64,000 bases of DNA from Candidatus Vesicomyosocius sp. SY067_SCS001 (GCF_014706615.1 NZ_CP054877.1:434001-498000), one strand, 5' to 3'; positions 1 through 9,929 are shown, counted from the stretch's first letter. The notes: a model not told the origin generated them from the letters alone. Made by a program: numbers and translations.

Positions 1-60
1 CCTTAAGTGGTGTATAGTTTGACATTAAATAGGACATTATGATTATCTAAAACAATTAAT

Positions 61-83
61 AAAAAGCTCTAAATTAAGCTTTT
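61..83 (-). terminator. Probable terminator of the 104-307 gene
   Basis: Read on the minus strand this is AAAAGCT, an 8-nt loop and AGCTTTTT followed by ATT: a short stem with a terminal T run about 20 nt past the stop codon of the minus-strand gene ending at 104. Stem and T tract are seen directly; termination is inferred. Confidence 0.5.
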
Positions 84-84
84 A

Positions 85-116
85 TTACCAATCATAAAAT
101 AATTTATGATTGGTAA
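85..116. repeat. 14-bp perfect hairpin at the 3' end of the small minus-strand gene
   Basis: Arms 85-98 and 103-116 are perfectly complementary (TTACCAATCATAAA / TTTATGATTGGTAA) around a 4-nt loop. The stop codon of the 104-307 gene lies within the stem, so the mRNA would end in a stable hairpin followed by the T-tailed hairpin at 61-83. It is one of several long intergenic hairpins in this window. Confidence 0.75.
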
Positions 117-307
117 GTTAATGGTGGAGCCATTTCATTATTAATTTTATCTAATTCTTTTTTGTATCCTTCATAAAAAGAGCCCACTGGGGGGTTAATC
201 CAATCTTTATAAGAAAAACCATTGACTTGTGTATGAGTTTTGAAAGTATTTTGTAATACAATTCTTTTAGCACTTAATTCGTTAAAATGTTGACTTGTTG
301 CAATCAT
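104..307 (-). CDS. Small protein of unknown function (67 aa)
   Basis: A 67-residue soluble, basic protein (begins MIATSQHFNELSAKRI, ends NNEMAPPLTYQS) with no signal peptide, membrane segment or cysteine. I do not recognise the family. Expression is well supported: a near-perfect Shine-Dalgarno (AGGAG, 6 nt before the ATG), a TATAAT about 40 nt upstream, and tandem hairpins at the 3' end. It is transcribed divergently from hpf. The central segment (GFSYKDWINPPVGSFYEGYKKELD) is rich in aromatic residues and prolines, unlike a random AT-rich reading frame. Function is unknown; it is probably a real conserved gene rather than a spurious one. Confidence 0.65.
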   Translation of the reverse strand: MIATSQHFNELSAKRIVLQNTFKTHTQVNGFSYKDWINPPVGSFYEGYKKELDKINNEMAPPLTYQS

Positions 308-345
308 TTTGATCTCCTATAATATGTAAGTAAGTAAACGTCGGC

Positions 346-351
346 ATTATA
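346..351 (-). promoter_or_regulatory. -10 box for the small unknown gene
   Basis: The minus strand carries an exact TATAAT, preceded directly by TG, about 40 nt upstream of the ATG at 307. No good -35 hexamer is visible at 16-18 nt, so only the -10 element is called. Confidence 0.4.
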
Positions 352-402
352 CACTTTAAATAAGATTTAAGGTTTTTGTCTTAAATGTGTATAAATTACC
401 TT

Positions 403-439
403 ATAATTTATATTAAAGTTATGCTTTAATATAAATTAT
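403..439 (+). promoter_or_regulatory. 16-bp perfect hairpin in the hpf leader
   Basis: Arms 403-418 (ATAATTTATATTAAAG) and 424-439 are exact reverse complements around the loop TTATG. The structure ends 25 nt before the hpf ATG and just upstream of its AAGGAG ribosome-binding site (454-459). No plus-strand gene precedes it here, so it is not obviously a terminator. It may stabilise the transcript or control translation of hpf, or it may be one of the window's unexplained hairpins. Confidence 0.6.
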
Positions 440-464
440 TTTTCAAAGAATTTAAGGAGTATAT

Positions 465-773
465 ATGCAGTTAAATATTTCTGGTCATCATCTTGATATT
501 ACCGAAGCAATTAAACAACATTCGTTAATAAAATTAAACAAAATAAAGAATCATTTTAATCAAGTAATTAACATTAATATAATCTTAGAAGTTAAAAAAG
601 ATGTACAAAAAGCCGAGGCAATAATCCATGTTAGTGGTGCAGATTTATTTGCAAAAGCAGAAAGTTCTGATATGTACAACTCTATTGATCAAATGGTTAA
701 TAAATTAGATGTTCAAATTAAAAAACATAAAGAAAAATTAAACAACCAGAGAAAAAAACTAATAACAATCTGA
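465..773 (+). CDS. hpf: Ribosome hibernation promoting factor (HPF/YhbH, short form)
   Basis: 102 aa, the usual size of the short HPF family (E. coli about 95). It begins MQLNISGHHLDITEAIKQHS, matching the family's opening strand and helix, and ends in a lysine-rich tail. Short HPF binds the 30S decoding region and, in the known system, promotes dimerisation of idle ribosomes in stationary phase. The start is fixed by AAGGAG six nt before the ATG. In many gammaproteobacteria hpf sits beside rpoN and PTS genes; here the neighbours are an unknown gene and an eroding mgtE, so that linkage is lost. A 16-bp hairpin lies in its leader. Confidence 0.9.
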   Translation: MQLNISGHHLDITEAIKQHSLIKLNKIKNHFNQVININIILEVKKDVQKAEAIIHVSGADLFAKAESSDMYNSIDQMVNKLDVQIKKHKEKLNNQRKKLITI

Positions 774-820
774 GTTTTATTTAAACATTTATATTGTTTT
801 AAAAGATAAGAGCAATACTG

Positions 821-1032
821 ATGTCAGAAGTTGAAAATACTTCGTTTGAAGAACGGCTTAAGAAATTAATAAAGTATTTTGGAGAACTTAAAATATAAAG
901 AGGTAACCTCTTATCTTTGTTTGAGCTACACACACTTGAAATTGTTAGTTTGTTAGAAAGTATATCGTCTAAAGACAGGATTCAAGTTTGGTTAAATATT
1001 GATTTGGAATTAAAAGTGATATTATTAAAAAT
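821..1032 (+). pseudogene. mgtE: Detached N-terminal domain of mgtE (stop codon plus frameshift)
   Basis: From the ATG at 821 the frame reads MSEVENTSFEERLKKLIKYF, meets TAA at 896-898, then continues in the same frame with LHTLEIVSLLESISSKDRIQ, which matches the helical N domain of MgtE (L-H-P-A-D-I-A-x-L-L-E-S type). It then runs into TGA at 1033-1035. Adding one A to the A5 run at 1027-1031 would join it exactly to the downstream frame (LLKNLNEN). Two independent lesions therefore separate about 70 codons of N domain from the rest of the gene. Confidence 0.85.
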
Positions 1033-2187
1033 TTGAATGAAAATGAAAATGAAAATGTTGAATCTTACTTGTTAAGTAAAACGGATATTGCTAATATTGT
1101 AAAGACTATAGAAATCTTGGATACGAAGAATCCATCTGATATTATACCTAAATTACCTGAATCAGAAATACATAACTTATTATTAATATTGGATTATAAA
1201 CATAAAGATCACTTAAAACGAGTTTTATCTTATCCTAAAAACTCTGCTGCCGGTTTAATGAATATTGATATTATTACCGTACGTAGTAATGTGACAGTAG
1301 GTACAGTTATTCGTTATCTACGTTTGTTAAAAGAAATGCCGATTGATACTGATCAAGTATTTGTGGTTAATAAATCTTATCAATACCTGGGCTCTATTTA
1401 TATTGCTACTTTATTAACTAATGAAGCTGAACAAAATATTAATCTACTCATAAACAAAAAATTAAAACCTATTCTAGCTACTACTGTTGATAATGAAGTA
1501 GCTAGTCTATTTGGACAGAGGAACTTAATATCTGCTCCTGTGGTTGATGAAAGTAACCAGCTTATAGGCCGTATAACCATTGATGATGTGGTTGATATTA
1601 TTCGAGATGAAGCTGAACACTCAGTTATGTCAATGGCTGGTTTGAATGAAGATGAGGGCGTATTTTCTCCTGTTATACAAAGTGCTAAGCGTCGTAGTAT
1701 TTGGCTTGGAATTAATCTAATTACAGTTTTTATTGCTGTATTTTTTATCGGTCTTTTTGAAGCTACTTTACAAGAAAAAATTGCATTAGCAATTTTAATG
1801 CCAGTTGTGGCATCAATGGGTGGTATTGCTGGTACACAAACACTTATCTTGGTAACACGTGGTATAGCAACAGGCAGGGTAACAGAGACTAACCTTAAAG
1901 TATTAATGAATAAAGAGGTTGCAATTGGGGTTTTAAATGGTATTTTCTGGTCTTTAATTATTAGTGTGGTAACTTATATTTGGTTTACAGATTTGATGCT
2001 AAGCCTAGTAATAGCGTTGGCGATTATTGTTAATTTAATCTTTGCTGCTTTTTCAGGTGCATTTTTACCATTACTACTAATTAAATTTAAAATTGACCCA
2101 GCACTTGCCGGTGGGGTTATTTTGACGACAATTACTGATGTTATCGGTTTTTTAGCTTTTTTATCTTTAGCGACTTTGATTGTTTAG
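1033..2187 (+). CDS. mgtE: Magnesium transporter MgtE, N-terminally truncated
   Basis: 384 aa open frame beginning at TTG (about 450 aa is usual). It holds the end of the N domain, two CBS modules (about residues 75-195; GLMNIDIITV and ISAPVVDESNQLIGRITIDD), and the five-helix membrane domain from about residue 230 with its conserved acidic end (ITTITDVIGF). MgtE is an inner-membrane Mg2+ channel; its N and CBS domains gate the pore according to cytosolic Mg2+. The missing piece is on the regulatory side, so a truncated product could still conduct. There is no convincing ribosome-binding site before the TTG. Three perfect GAAAAT copies (1039-1056) just after the frameshift indicate slippage. 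Either a functional truncated channel or a young pseudogene. Confidence 0.7.
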   Translation: MNENENENVESYLLSKTDIANIVKTIEILDTKNPSDIIPKLPESEIHNLLLILDYKHKDHLKRVLSYPKNSAAGLMNIDIITVRSNVTVGTVIRYLRLLKEMPIDTDQVFVVNKSYQYLGSIYIATLLTNEAEQNINLLINKKLKPILATTVDNEVASLFGQRNLISAPVVDESNQLIGRITIDDVVDIIRDEAEHSVMSMAGLNEDEGVFSPVIQSAKRRSIWLGINLITVFIAVFFIGLFEATLQEKIALAILMPVVASMGGIAGTQTLILVTRGIATGRVTETNLKVLMNKEVAIGVLNGIFWSLIISVVTYIWFTDLMLSLVIALAIIVNLIFAAFSGAFLPLLLIKFKIDPALAGGVILTTITDVIGFLAFLSLATLIV

Positions 2188-2538
2188 TAATGGAAGTTTT
2201 TAAAAATATCACTTAATTGTTTTTTAGTTTAATGGTTTCATTATTAATTGAGAAAAATTTTATTTAGTGGTATTTTTAGTATTTTACTAAATAGTATTAT
2301 AGCTTGGTCGGTTTTTGTTCATTTATAGAGAAGTTTTGATTTGTATACATTTATGGGATTGTTCTGGTACAGGTGAGGTATTATCCATTATAGATGTATA
2401 TTGTATATCTCTTAATATTTATGCATAACTTTAATTAATATCTATACATAATGTTAACTTGTCAAAAATATTGGTATATCTTTAATTTCTAGTCTTATTC
2501 TTAGTTAGGTTAGATTTTAACTGTAATTAATCCTATTA
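2188..2538. other. Gene-free stretch between mgtE and algC
   Basis: 351 nt of AT-rich DNA between two convergent genes. The longest suggestive open piece, on the plus strand at about 2340-2430, has no start codon, and I could not assign it. No T-tailed hairpin is evident. Probably degraded spacer. Confidence 0.5.
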
Positions 2539-3912
2539 TTAAAAATATTGAGTAGAAATATTGTTATTCTTTAGCCAAATTCTAAATCTTCCTTGAATTT
2601 CATTTAACACTTTTTGACTATCTGCTTCAAATCTAAGAACCAAACAAGACGTAGTATTAGAAGGGCGAATTAACCCCCAGCCATTGTCATAGTCAACACG
2701 AATACCATCAATAGTGGTAATTTTTGCATTAGGGAAATCTACATTTTTAGCTAATTTATTCATGACATTAAATTGTTCTCCTTGTTGTTCAAAATGAATA
2801 TTAATTTCTGGTGTATTGACATTATCAGGTAATTCAGAAAATATTTCGGCACAAGTTTTTTTTGTTTTTGATAAAATTTCAAGCAACCTAGCACCTGTAT
2901 AAAGCGCATCATCAAATCCATACCAACGCTCTTTGAAGAAGATATGTCCACTCATTTCTCCACCAAGTGCTGCACCAGTTTCTTTTAATTTAGCTTTAAT
3001 AAAACTATGTCCTGTGCGTGACATAATGGCTTCGCCACTATGTTTGATGATGTCTTTGGATAACAGTGATGAACACTTAACATCAAAAACAATCTTGGCA
3101 CCTTTATTACGCTTGAGAATATCTCTTGAATATAAGATCATTTGTCTATCTGCCCAGATTACATTTCCTTTGTTGTCAATCAAGCCCAATCTATCACCAT
3201 CACCATCAAAGGAAAAGCCCATGTCTGCACCTGTATTTCTTACTTCTTTAATAATATATTCAAGGTTATGAAGTTTAGAAGGGTCAGGATGGTGATTAGA
3301 AAAGTTACCATCAACTAAACAAAATAATTTTGTTACTTTAACACCTAATTGTTCAAATAGTTTTGGTGCAATATTACCTGCAACTCCATTTCCTGCATCA
3401 ACAACAATACTAAATGATTTGTCTAATTTAATATCATTAGTAATACGCTTAATATAATCTTGTTCAATGTTAACTTTAATTGAAGTTCCATGACCTGAGG
3501 AAAAATCACCAATCTGAATACGCTGATAAAGCGCTTGAATACGTTCACCCGAGAGTGTTTCTCCTGCAATTATGATTTTAAAACCATTATATTCTGGTGG
3601 ATTATGTGAACCTGTAATCATTACACCTGAAGTACTAACCTTAGTATGCGTTGCAAAATATACCAAAGGAGTTACTACCATACCAATATCCACAATATGA
3701 CACCCACTTTTTTTAAGACCTTCTGTTAAAGCTTGCATTAAATCAAGACTACTGAGTCTACCATCACGACCAATAACAATATTACGTTCACCTTTAGAAA
3801 TAGATTCGCTACCAATTGCTAAACCGAGAAGTTTAACATTTTCAGGAGTTAAATCATGCTTAGCAATACCACGGATGTCATAAGCTTTAAAAATTGATTG
3901 TGAAATATTCAT
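2539..3912 (-). CDS. algC: Phosphomannomutase/phosphoglucomutase (AlgC/ManB type)
   Basis: 457 aa, full length for the alpha-D-phosphohexomutase family. Interconverts mannose-6-P and mannose-1-P (and glucose phosphates) for surface polysaccharide and LPS precursors. All signature blocks are visible: phosphoserine loop TGSHNPPEYNG (about residues 100-110), metal loop DGDGDRLG (about 238-245), sugar-binding loop GGEMSGH (about 318-324) and the C-terminal phosphate-binding RPSNTTSCLVLR. It starts 55 nt from the divergent rseC. Choice between algC and manB naming is uncertain; the enzyme class is not. Confidence 0.92.
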   Translation of the reverse strand: MNISQSIFKAYDIRGIAKHDLTPENVKLLGLAIGSESISKGERNIVIGRDGRLSSLDLMQALTEGLKKSGCHIVDIGMVVTPLVYFATHTKVSTSGVMITGSHNPPEYNGFKIIIAGETLSGERIQALYQRIQIGDFSSGHGTSIKVNIEQDYIKRITNDIKLDKSFSIVVDAGNGVAGNIAPKLFEQLGVKVTKLFCLVDGNFSNHHPDPSKLHNLEYIIKEVRNTGADMGFSFDGDGDRLGLIDNKGNVIWADRQMILYSRDILKRNKGAKIVFDVKCSSLLSKDIIKHSGEAIMSRTGHSFIKAKLKETGAALGGEMSGHIFFKERWYGFDDALYTGARLLEILSKTKKTCAEIFSELPDNVNTPEINIHFEQQGEQFNVMNKLAKNVDFPNAKITTIDGIRVDYDNGWGLIRPSNTTSCLVLRFEADSQKVLNEIQGRFRIWLKNNNISTQYF

Positions 3913-3967
3913 AATTCAATAAGATAGTGTACAATAAAGCTTTTATTTTAAACATAAAACTAATTAA

Positions 3968-4336
3968 GTGAAAGAACAGTTTAAAGTTATTGCAATTGAC
4001 AATAAAATGATGACGCTTGAAGTTGATCGCTCAAGCGGTTGTAATAGTTGCGAATCAACTAGTAGTTGTGGTACAGGGATATTGTCTAATTATTATTCTG
4101 TGTTTAACAGGCCATATCGAGATAATATTTTAGCTGGTGATTTTGTAACATTAGAAATTTCTTCAAGTAAATTATTTTTACGTGCTTTTCAACTTTACAT
4201 ACTACCATTGTTATCATTATTTATAGGCGGAGTGTTAGGTAGTATCTTATATACAATTAACGAAATAGGACAAATTGTATTTGCTTTGATTGGTTTTTTT
4301 GCCTCATTTGTATTTATTAAATATTTTATAAAGTAG
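3968..4336 (+). CDS. rseC: SoxR-reducing/sigma-E regulatory protein RseC family
   Basis: 122 aa with a GTG start. It has the N-terminal cytoplasmic cysteine motif SGCNSCESTSSCGTG (about residues 22-36) and two C-terminal membrane helices (about 75-95 and 100-120). This is the RseC/MucC layout, known in E. coli as part of the SoxR-reducing system and as a modulator of the sigma-E pathway. In E. coli it sits with rpoE-rseA-rseB; here it stands alone between algC and aceE. It is shorter than the E. coli protein (about 159 aa) but keeps all the cysteines. Confidence 0.82.
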   Translation: MKEQFKVIAIDNKMMTLEVDRSSGCNSCESTSSCGTGILSNYYSVFNRPYRDNILAGDFVTLEISSSKLFLRAFQLYILPLLSLFIGGVLGSILYTINEIGQIVFALIGFFASFVFIKYFIK

Positions 4337-4396
4337 ACTCTAAAGATATAATAATTTTGGGATAATTGGTTTTTTTTAAATAAATTATACATTATT

Positions 4397-7051
4397 ATGT
4401 TAGTTCAAGATATTGACCCTTTGGAAACCCAGGAATGGCTAGAAGCTTTTAAATCTGTTATTCGTATTGAAGGCGATGATCGTGTTAAGTTTTTGTTAAA
4501 TCAATTAATAGACATGGCGTATAACGAAGGGATAGATTTACCAAAAGATATTAATACCTCTTATCTAAACAGTATTTCTAAAGAAAAAGAAGTTGTAACT
4601 GATATTAATGAAGATATTGAGGAAAGAATTTCAGCTATTGTTCGTTGGAATGCTATGGTAATGGTAGTAAAGGCTAATCAGTTGCCGTATGATTTAGGTG
4701 GACACATTGCTTCATTTGCATCAAGCGCAACTTTATATGAAGTTGGTTTTAATCATTTTTATCGTGGGCCTGATGCACATCAGGGTGCAGATCTTGTCTT
4801 CTTTCAAGGACATATATCTCCAGGTATTTATTCCCGTGCTTATTTAGAAGGACGTATTACTGAGGATCAGATGCTTAAATTTCGTCAAGAAGTTGGAAAG
4901 GAAGGTTTATCTTCTTATCCTCATCCATGGTTAATGCCAGATTTTTGGCAATTTCCAACAGTTTCAATGGGTTTGGGTCCAATTATGGCAATTTTTCAAG
5001 CACGATTTATGAAATATCTTCATCACCGTGAAATTAAACAAACTGACAAGCGTACTGTTTGGGCATATTTAGGTGATGGTGAAACTGATGAGCCAGAAGC
5101 ATTAGGTGCTATATCAATGGCAGGTCGTGAAAAATTAGACAATCTTATTTTTGTTATTAATTGTAATCTTCAGCGCCTTGATGGTCCTGTACGTGGTAAT
5201 GGAAAAATTATTCAAGAATTAGAAGGTGTATTTCATGGTTCTGGTTGGAATGTGATTAAAGTTATTTGGGGAGGTAAGTGGGATGAATTATTTGCCAGAG
5301 ATACTCAAGGACTCTTAAAAAAACGCATGGAAGAAGTGGTGGATGGCGAATATCAAGCTTATAAAGCTAAAGATGGGGCTTATGTACGTAAACATTTTTT
5401 TGGTAAGTATCCTGAATTATTAGCCATGGTTGAAGATATGAGTGATGATGAAATTTATCATCTTGATCGTGGTGGTCATGATCCTTATAAGGTGTTTCAA
5501 GTTTATCATTCTGCTAAAGCATGTCACGACAAACCAACGGTTATTTTGGCTAAAACGGTTAAAGGTTATGGTATGGGTGAGGCTGGTGAAGGACAAAATA
5601 CTACCCACTCACAAAAAAAAATAGGACTAAAACAAGTTGAAATTTTTGCTAAACGCTTTGATGTTCCAGTTACTGAAGAAGACGTTAAGTCTTTAAATTT
5701 TTATAAGCCAGCACTTGATAGTGAAGAAATGGTTTATATGCGTGCTAAACGTAAGAAACTAGGAGGTTCTTTGCCAGTACGTGCGTTTGATTTAGAACAA
5801 ATAAAAATACCTAAACTGAATGTATTTGAAACGTTATTAAAATCAAGTGGAGACCGTAAAATGTCAACCACAATGGTATTTAACCGGGTTATAACATTAT
5901 TAGTTCGTGATAAGCAGTTAGGCCCTAAAATTGTACCAATTATTCCTGATGAAGCACGTACTTTTGGTATGGAGGGTTTATTTAGACAATTAGGTATCTA
6001 TTCTGCTTCTGGGCAACTTTATCAACCTGAAGATTCAGATAAAGTTATGTGGTATAAGGAAGACAAGAAAGGTCAAGTGTTACAAGAAGGAATTAATGAA
6101 GCAGGTGCAATTTCTGATTGGATTGCAGCCGCAACGGCTTATGCAACACATAATACTACTATGATCCCATTTTATATTTATTATTCTAAATTTGGCTTCC
6201 AACGTGTAGGGGATTTGGTTTGGGCGGCTGGAGATATGCAAGCTAAAGGTTTTTTAATTGGCGGTACTGCAGGACGTACAACACTTAATGGTGAAGGTTT
6301 ACAGCATCAAGATGGTGACTCTCATTTAGTGGCAAATACCATTCCAAACTGTATTTCTTATGACCCAACTTATGGTTACGAATTGATGGTAATTATTCAT
6401 TCTGGTCTTTATAGAATGTATGAAAAACATGAAAATATTTTTTATTATATTACTGTAATGAATGAGTTGTATACTCACCCAGAAATGCCAAAAAATTCTG
6501 AACATGGTATTATTAAAGGCATGTATAAATTAAAAACCATTGGCAAAAGTATGATAGAAGTACAATTAATGGGTTCTGGAACTATTTTAAGAGAGGTAGA
6601 AAAAGCTGCAAAAATGTTAGCTGATGACTGGGGGGTGAAATCCAGTATTTGGTCAGTTACAAGTTTTAATGAATTAACACGTGAAGCACAAGATATTGAT
6701 AGAATCAATCGTTTTAATACAAGTGGTATTAAAAAACAAGTACCTTATATTACAAAATGTTTAGAAGACGCCAATGGACCGATAATCGTAGCAACTGACT
6801 ACATGCGTAATTTTGCCGAACAAGTCCGTAAGTATGTTCCTAATCGATACGAAGTGTTAGGAACAGATGGTTTTGGTCGTTCTGATTCAAGAGCTGCACT
6901 TAGAGAATTTTTTGAAGTTAATGCTAAATACATAACGATAGTAGCATTAAAAGCGCTTTCAGATGAAGGGAAGATTGAAATTTCAATTTTTACAAAAGCG
7001 ATTAAAAAATATAAGATTAATATCAGTAAACCTAATCCAATGACAGTATAA
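4397..7051 (+). CDS. aceE: Pyruvate dehydrogenase E1 component, homodimeric type
   Basis: 884 aa (E. coli AceE 887). Decarboxylates pyruvate with thiamine diphosphate and transfers acetyl groups to the lipoyl domain of E2. The ThDP motif is complete (GDGETDEPEALG to NLIFVINCN, about residues 226-256), and HTTHSQK-like active-site regions and the GEGLQHQDGDSH loop (about 633-645) are present. The E2 and E3 genes are not adjacent, unlike the common aceE-aceF-lpd operon; the next gene, pnp, faces it. The start ATG at 4397 gives the expected family N-terminus (DIDPLETQEWLEAF). Confidence 0.96.
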   Translation: MLVQDIDPLETQEWLEAFKSVIRIEGDDRVKFLLNQLIDMAYNEGIDLPKDINTSYLNSISKEKEVVTDINEDIEERISAIVRWNAMVMVVKANQLPYDLGGHIASFASSATLYEVGFNHFYRGPDAHQGADLVFFQGHISPGIYSRAYLEGRITEDQMLKFRQEVGKEGLSSYPHPWLMPDFWQFPTVSMGLGPIMAIFQARFMKYLHHREIKQTDKRTVWAYLGDGETDEPEALGAISMAGREKLDNLIFVINCNLQRLDGPVRGNGKIIQELEGVFHGSGWNVIKVIWGGKWDELFARDTQGLLKKRMEEVVDGEYQAYKAKDGAYVRKHFFGKYPELLAMVEDMSDDEIYHLDRGGHDPYKVFQVYHSAKACHDKPTVILAKTVKGYGMGEAGEGQNTTHSQKKIGLKQVEIFAKRFDVPVTEEDVKSLNFYKPALDSEEMVYMRAKRKKLGGSLPVRAFDLEQIKIPKLNVFETLLKSSGDRKMSTTMVFNRVITLLVRDKQLGPKIVPIIPDEARTFGMEGLFRQLGIYSASGQLYQPEDSDKVMWYKEDKKGQVLQEGINEAGAISDWIAAATAYATHNTTMIPFYIYYSKFGFQRVGDLVWAAGDMQAKGFLIGGTAGRTTLNGEGLQHQDGDSHLVANTIPNCISYDPTYGYELMVIIHSGLYRMYEKHENIFYYITVMNELYTHPEMPKNSEHGIIKGMYKLKTIGKSMIEVQLMGSGTILREVEKAAKMLADDWGVKSSIWSVTSFNELTREAQDIDRINRFNTSGIKKQVPYITKCLEDANGPIIVATDYMRNFAEQVRKYVPNRYEVLGTDGFGRSDSRAALREFFEVNAKYITIVALKALSDEGKIEISIFTKAIKKYKINISKPNPMTV

Positions 7052-7150
7052 ATAAATTTGTTTAGTAAATACTTATAATAAAACTAAATTTACTCTTGTA
7101 TGAAAATATTTCTCTCACGTGCAAGAACTATTAATTTGAGGTTGTAAAAA

Positions 7151-9244
7151 TTATTTTTCTAATAAAGCTTTACGAGATAATTTAATACGACCTCTATCTA
7201 AACCTATAACCTTTACATCAATTTTATCACCTTCTCTAAGATGATTCTTTACTTTTTCAATACGTTCATGAGAAATTTCAGAAATATGTAGCAAACCATC
7301 TTGGTTAGGCATGATGTTAATAAAAGCACCAAACTCAACAATTTTAACAACTTTACCTGTATAAACTTTATTCACTTCAGGTGTAGCAGTAACATCTTTT
7401 ACCATTTGCACTGCTGTATCAAAGGATTTTTGGTTATTGGAAAAAATATTAACATTACCACTATCATCTACATCAATATTAGCGCAAGAAGTTGAGATAA
7501 TACCTTTAATGGTTTCTCCACCTCTGCCAATTAAATCACGAATTTTATCAGTTTGGATTTTAATAATAGTAGTTTTAGGTGTATTTTTGTTTGACGTATT
7601 AGGTTCACAAATAACTTGATTCATTTGACCTAAAATATTTAATCTTGCCTCTTTAGCTTGTTTTAGAGCGATCTCCATAATTTCATGGGTAATATCCTGG
7701 ATTTTAATGTCCATTTGTAATGCATTTACTCCACGTGATGTTCCTGCTACTTTAAAATCCATATCACCTAAGTGATCTTCATCACCTAAAATATCAGTCA
7801 ATATAGTAAATCTATCATCTTCTTTAACTAAACCCATTGCAATGCCTGCTACTGGTGCTTTTATTGGTACACCTGCATCCATTAATGATAATGATGAGCC
7901 ACAAACACTAGCCATAGAGCTAGAACCATTAGATTCGGTAATTTCTGAGACTACACGTACTGTGTACGGGAATTCTTCAATTGAAGGCAAGCAAGCAGTA
8001 ATACCCCGGCGCGCTAGATGACCATGACCAATTTCACGACGCTTAATTGTAGCTAAGCGACCAGTCTCACCCACACAATATGGCGGGAAGTTGTAATGTA
8101 ACAAGAAGTAATCATTTTGACGCTCGGAAGATTCTAATTTTTCAATTAATTGGGCATCACTCTTAGGGCCTAAAGTGGTTACAACTAAGGCTTGTGTTTC
8201 ACCCCGAGTAAATAAAGCAGAGCCATGAGTATTCTTTAGAATACCTGTTTCAATCTTTAACTCACGAACAGTTTTATTGTTACGACCATCAATACGAGAA
8301 TCATTATTTAAGATTCGCTCACGTACGGTTGATTTTTCAACCTCTTTAAAGTATTTGCTAACTTCTTCGGCAGAATTTCCGTTTTCATTTTCATTCTCCA
8401 ATGCTTCAATTGCAGCCATTCTGATTTTATCAATTTTGGCATGACGGTCAAGTTTTTCCTTGATTTGGTAGGCTTTATTAATTTTTTTGCCAAATTTTGA
8501 TTTGATATCACTTAATAAAACTTCATTAGTTATAGGTGCTGTCCAGTCCAATTTTTGCATGCCAACCTCAGTGGTAAATTCAGCAATATTAGTAACGGCA
8601 ACTTGGTATTGTTCATGTGCATATATGATTGCACCTAGCATAATTTCTTCAGAAAGTTCATTAGCTTCTGACTCTACCATTAATACTGCTTTATCAGTGC
8701 CTGCAACCACCATGTCCAAATCTGAATTAGTCAATTCAATATAAGTTGGATTAAGAATATATTTACCATTAGAATAGCCAACACGAGAACCGCCAATTGG
8801 TTTACTAAATGGCACACCAGAAATACTTAGTGCAGCAGATACACCTAACATTGAAATAATGTCTGGATTAACCTCAGAATTAGCAGAAACAACGGTAATA
8901 ATTACTTGTATCTCATTCATGAAACCATTCGGAAATAGTGGACGAATAGTACGATCAATCAATCTAGATGTTAGAGTTTCTTTCTCACTAGGTCTTGCTT
9001 CACGTTTTAGAAAACTGCCAGGAATTTTTCCGGTTGCGTAAGTTTTTTCAATATAATCAACAGACAGTGGAAAAAAATCTTGTCCAGGTCGTGTTTCTTT
9101 AGATCTAACAACGGTTACCAATACTTGCGTGTCATCCATACTGGCCAGTACTGCACCATGTGCTTGTCTAGCAATACGCCCTGTTTCTAATGTCACTATG
9201 TGCTTGCCCATAGTGAAGCTTTTTGTTTTGATATTCATACCCAT
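7151..9244 (-). CDS. pnp: Polyribonucleotide nucleotidyltransferase (PNPase)
   Basis: 697 aa from the preferred start. Phosphorolytic 3'-5' exoribonuclease and degradosome component. Two RNase PH-like domains (about 10-230 and 310-545), KH domain with [15 protein letters not shown] (about 555-570) and C-terminal S1 domain ([15 protein letters not shown]). The start ATG at 9244 is favoured over an in-frame TTG at 9256 because GGAG lies exactly 6 nt before it; the TTG would sit inside that ribosome-binding site. The usual rpsO partner is not upstream. Confidence 0.95.
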   Translation of the reverse strand: MGMNIKTKSFTMGKHIVTLETGRIARQAHGAVLASMDDTQVLVTVVRSKETRPGQDFFPLSVDYIEKTYATGKIPGSFLKREARPSEKETLTSRLIDRTIRPLFPNGFMNEIQVIITVVSANSEVNPDIISMLGVSAALSISGVPFSKPIGGSRVGYSNGKYILNPTYIELTNSDLDMVVAGTDKAVLMVESEANELSEEIMLGAIIYAHEQYQVAVTNIAEFTTEVGMQKLDWTAPITNEVLLSDIKSKFGKKINKAYQIKEKLDRHAKIDKIRMAAIEALENENENGNSAEEVSKYFKEVEKSTVRERILNNDSRIDGRNNKTVRELKIETGILKNTHGSALFTRGETQALVVTTLGPKSDAQLIEKLESSERQNDYFLLHYNFPPYCVGETGRLATIKRREIGHGHLARRGITACLPSIEEFPYTVRVVSEITESNGSSSMASVCGSSLSLMDAGVPIKAPVAGIAMGLVKEDDRFTILTDILGDEDHLGDMDFKVAGTSRGVNALQMDIKIQDITHEIMEIALKQAKEARLNILGQMNQVICEPNTSNKNTPKTTIIKIQTDKIRDLIGRGGETIKGIISTSCANIDVDDSGNVNIFSNNQKSFDTAVQMVKDVTATPEVNKVYTGKVVKIVEFGAFINIMPNQDGLLHISEISHERIEKVKNHLREGDKIDVKVIGLDRGRIKLSRKALLEK

Positions 9245-9929
9245 GAGAATCTCCAAAGAAAAATTAAAAAAAGAAGTTTATGGTTTGAACTTAATAAGCT
9301 TTATTTGAAATATATTCAAACCTCTAAAATAAGTAAATTTCTCTTTGCCTATAATGAATATATTTTATGTAAAACTTACGCTCAATTAAACCATAAAACT
9401 TAATTATTATACTTATTAAATCTTTGATTGAGAATGAATTTAATACAGCTTGTATTCATTGTGGTAATTTTACAATGGGGAAAATAGACATCATGTTAAA
9501 GTGTCTAGAATTTTGTATTTATTGGGTAATGTATTATTTAGATTAGTTAAATTCAAAAGTAACTTTTTAGTTAATGATTTTACTGCTGTAAATAGTTATG
9601 AACTAAAGTATCAAAAGATGATTTATTAGATATTGTAATAGTTTAGTAAAATCAATTCTAATATTGTATAGAGCTATTGAAGTGTTTGTTATGCTAGTTA
9701 TAATTTTCTGTAGAGAAAAATACGTAAACTTGAAATATAATTCTACAACTAACCAAACCTATTTAGATGCTTATATTTGGATACTAGAATTAAGGGTTGA
9801 GGCTAAATAGTTGGTATTTTTCTAAATTAAGTTTAATTAAAAATTGATTAAAATTTTTCCAAAATAGATTACTTTTTATGGTGTTTGTTTAGCTAAATAA
9901 ACAAAAATATTGGCGAGAAATTCTGATGG
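9245..9929. other. 685-nt gene-poor gap between pnp and guaB
   Basis: Upstream flank of pnp and downstream flank of guaB. Two plus-strand open stretches stand out: 9397-9546 (43 codons, no early start, containing TACIHCGNFTMGKIDIMLK with a C-x2-C pair) and 9691-9810 (ATG, 39 codons, beginning MLVIIFCREKYVNLKYN). Neither has a clear ribosome-binding site or a family I recognise. They look more like gene remnants than working genes. No RNA gene or terminator is evident. Confidence 0.45.
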
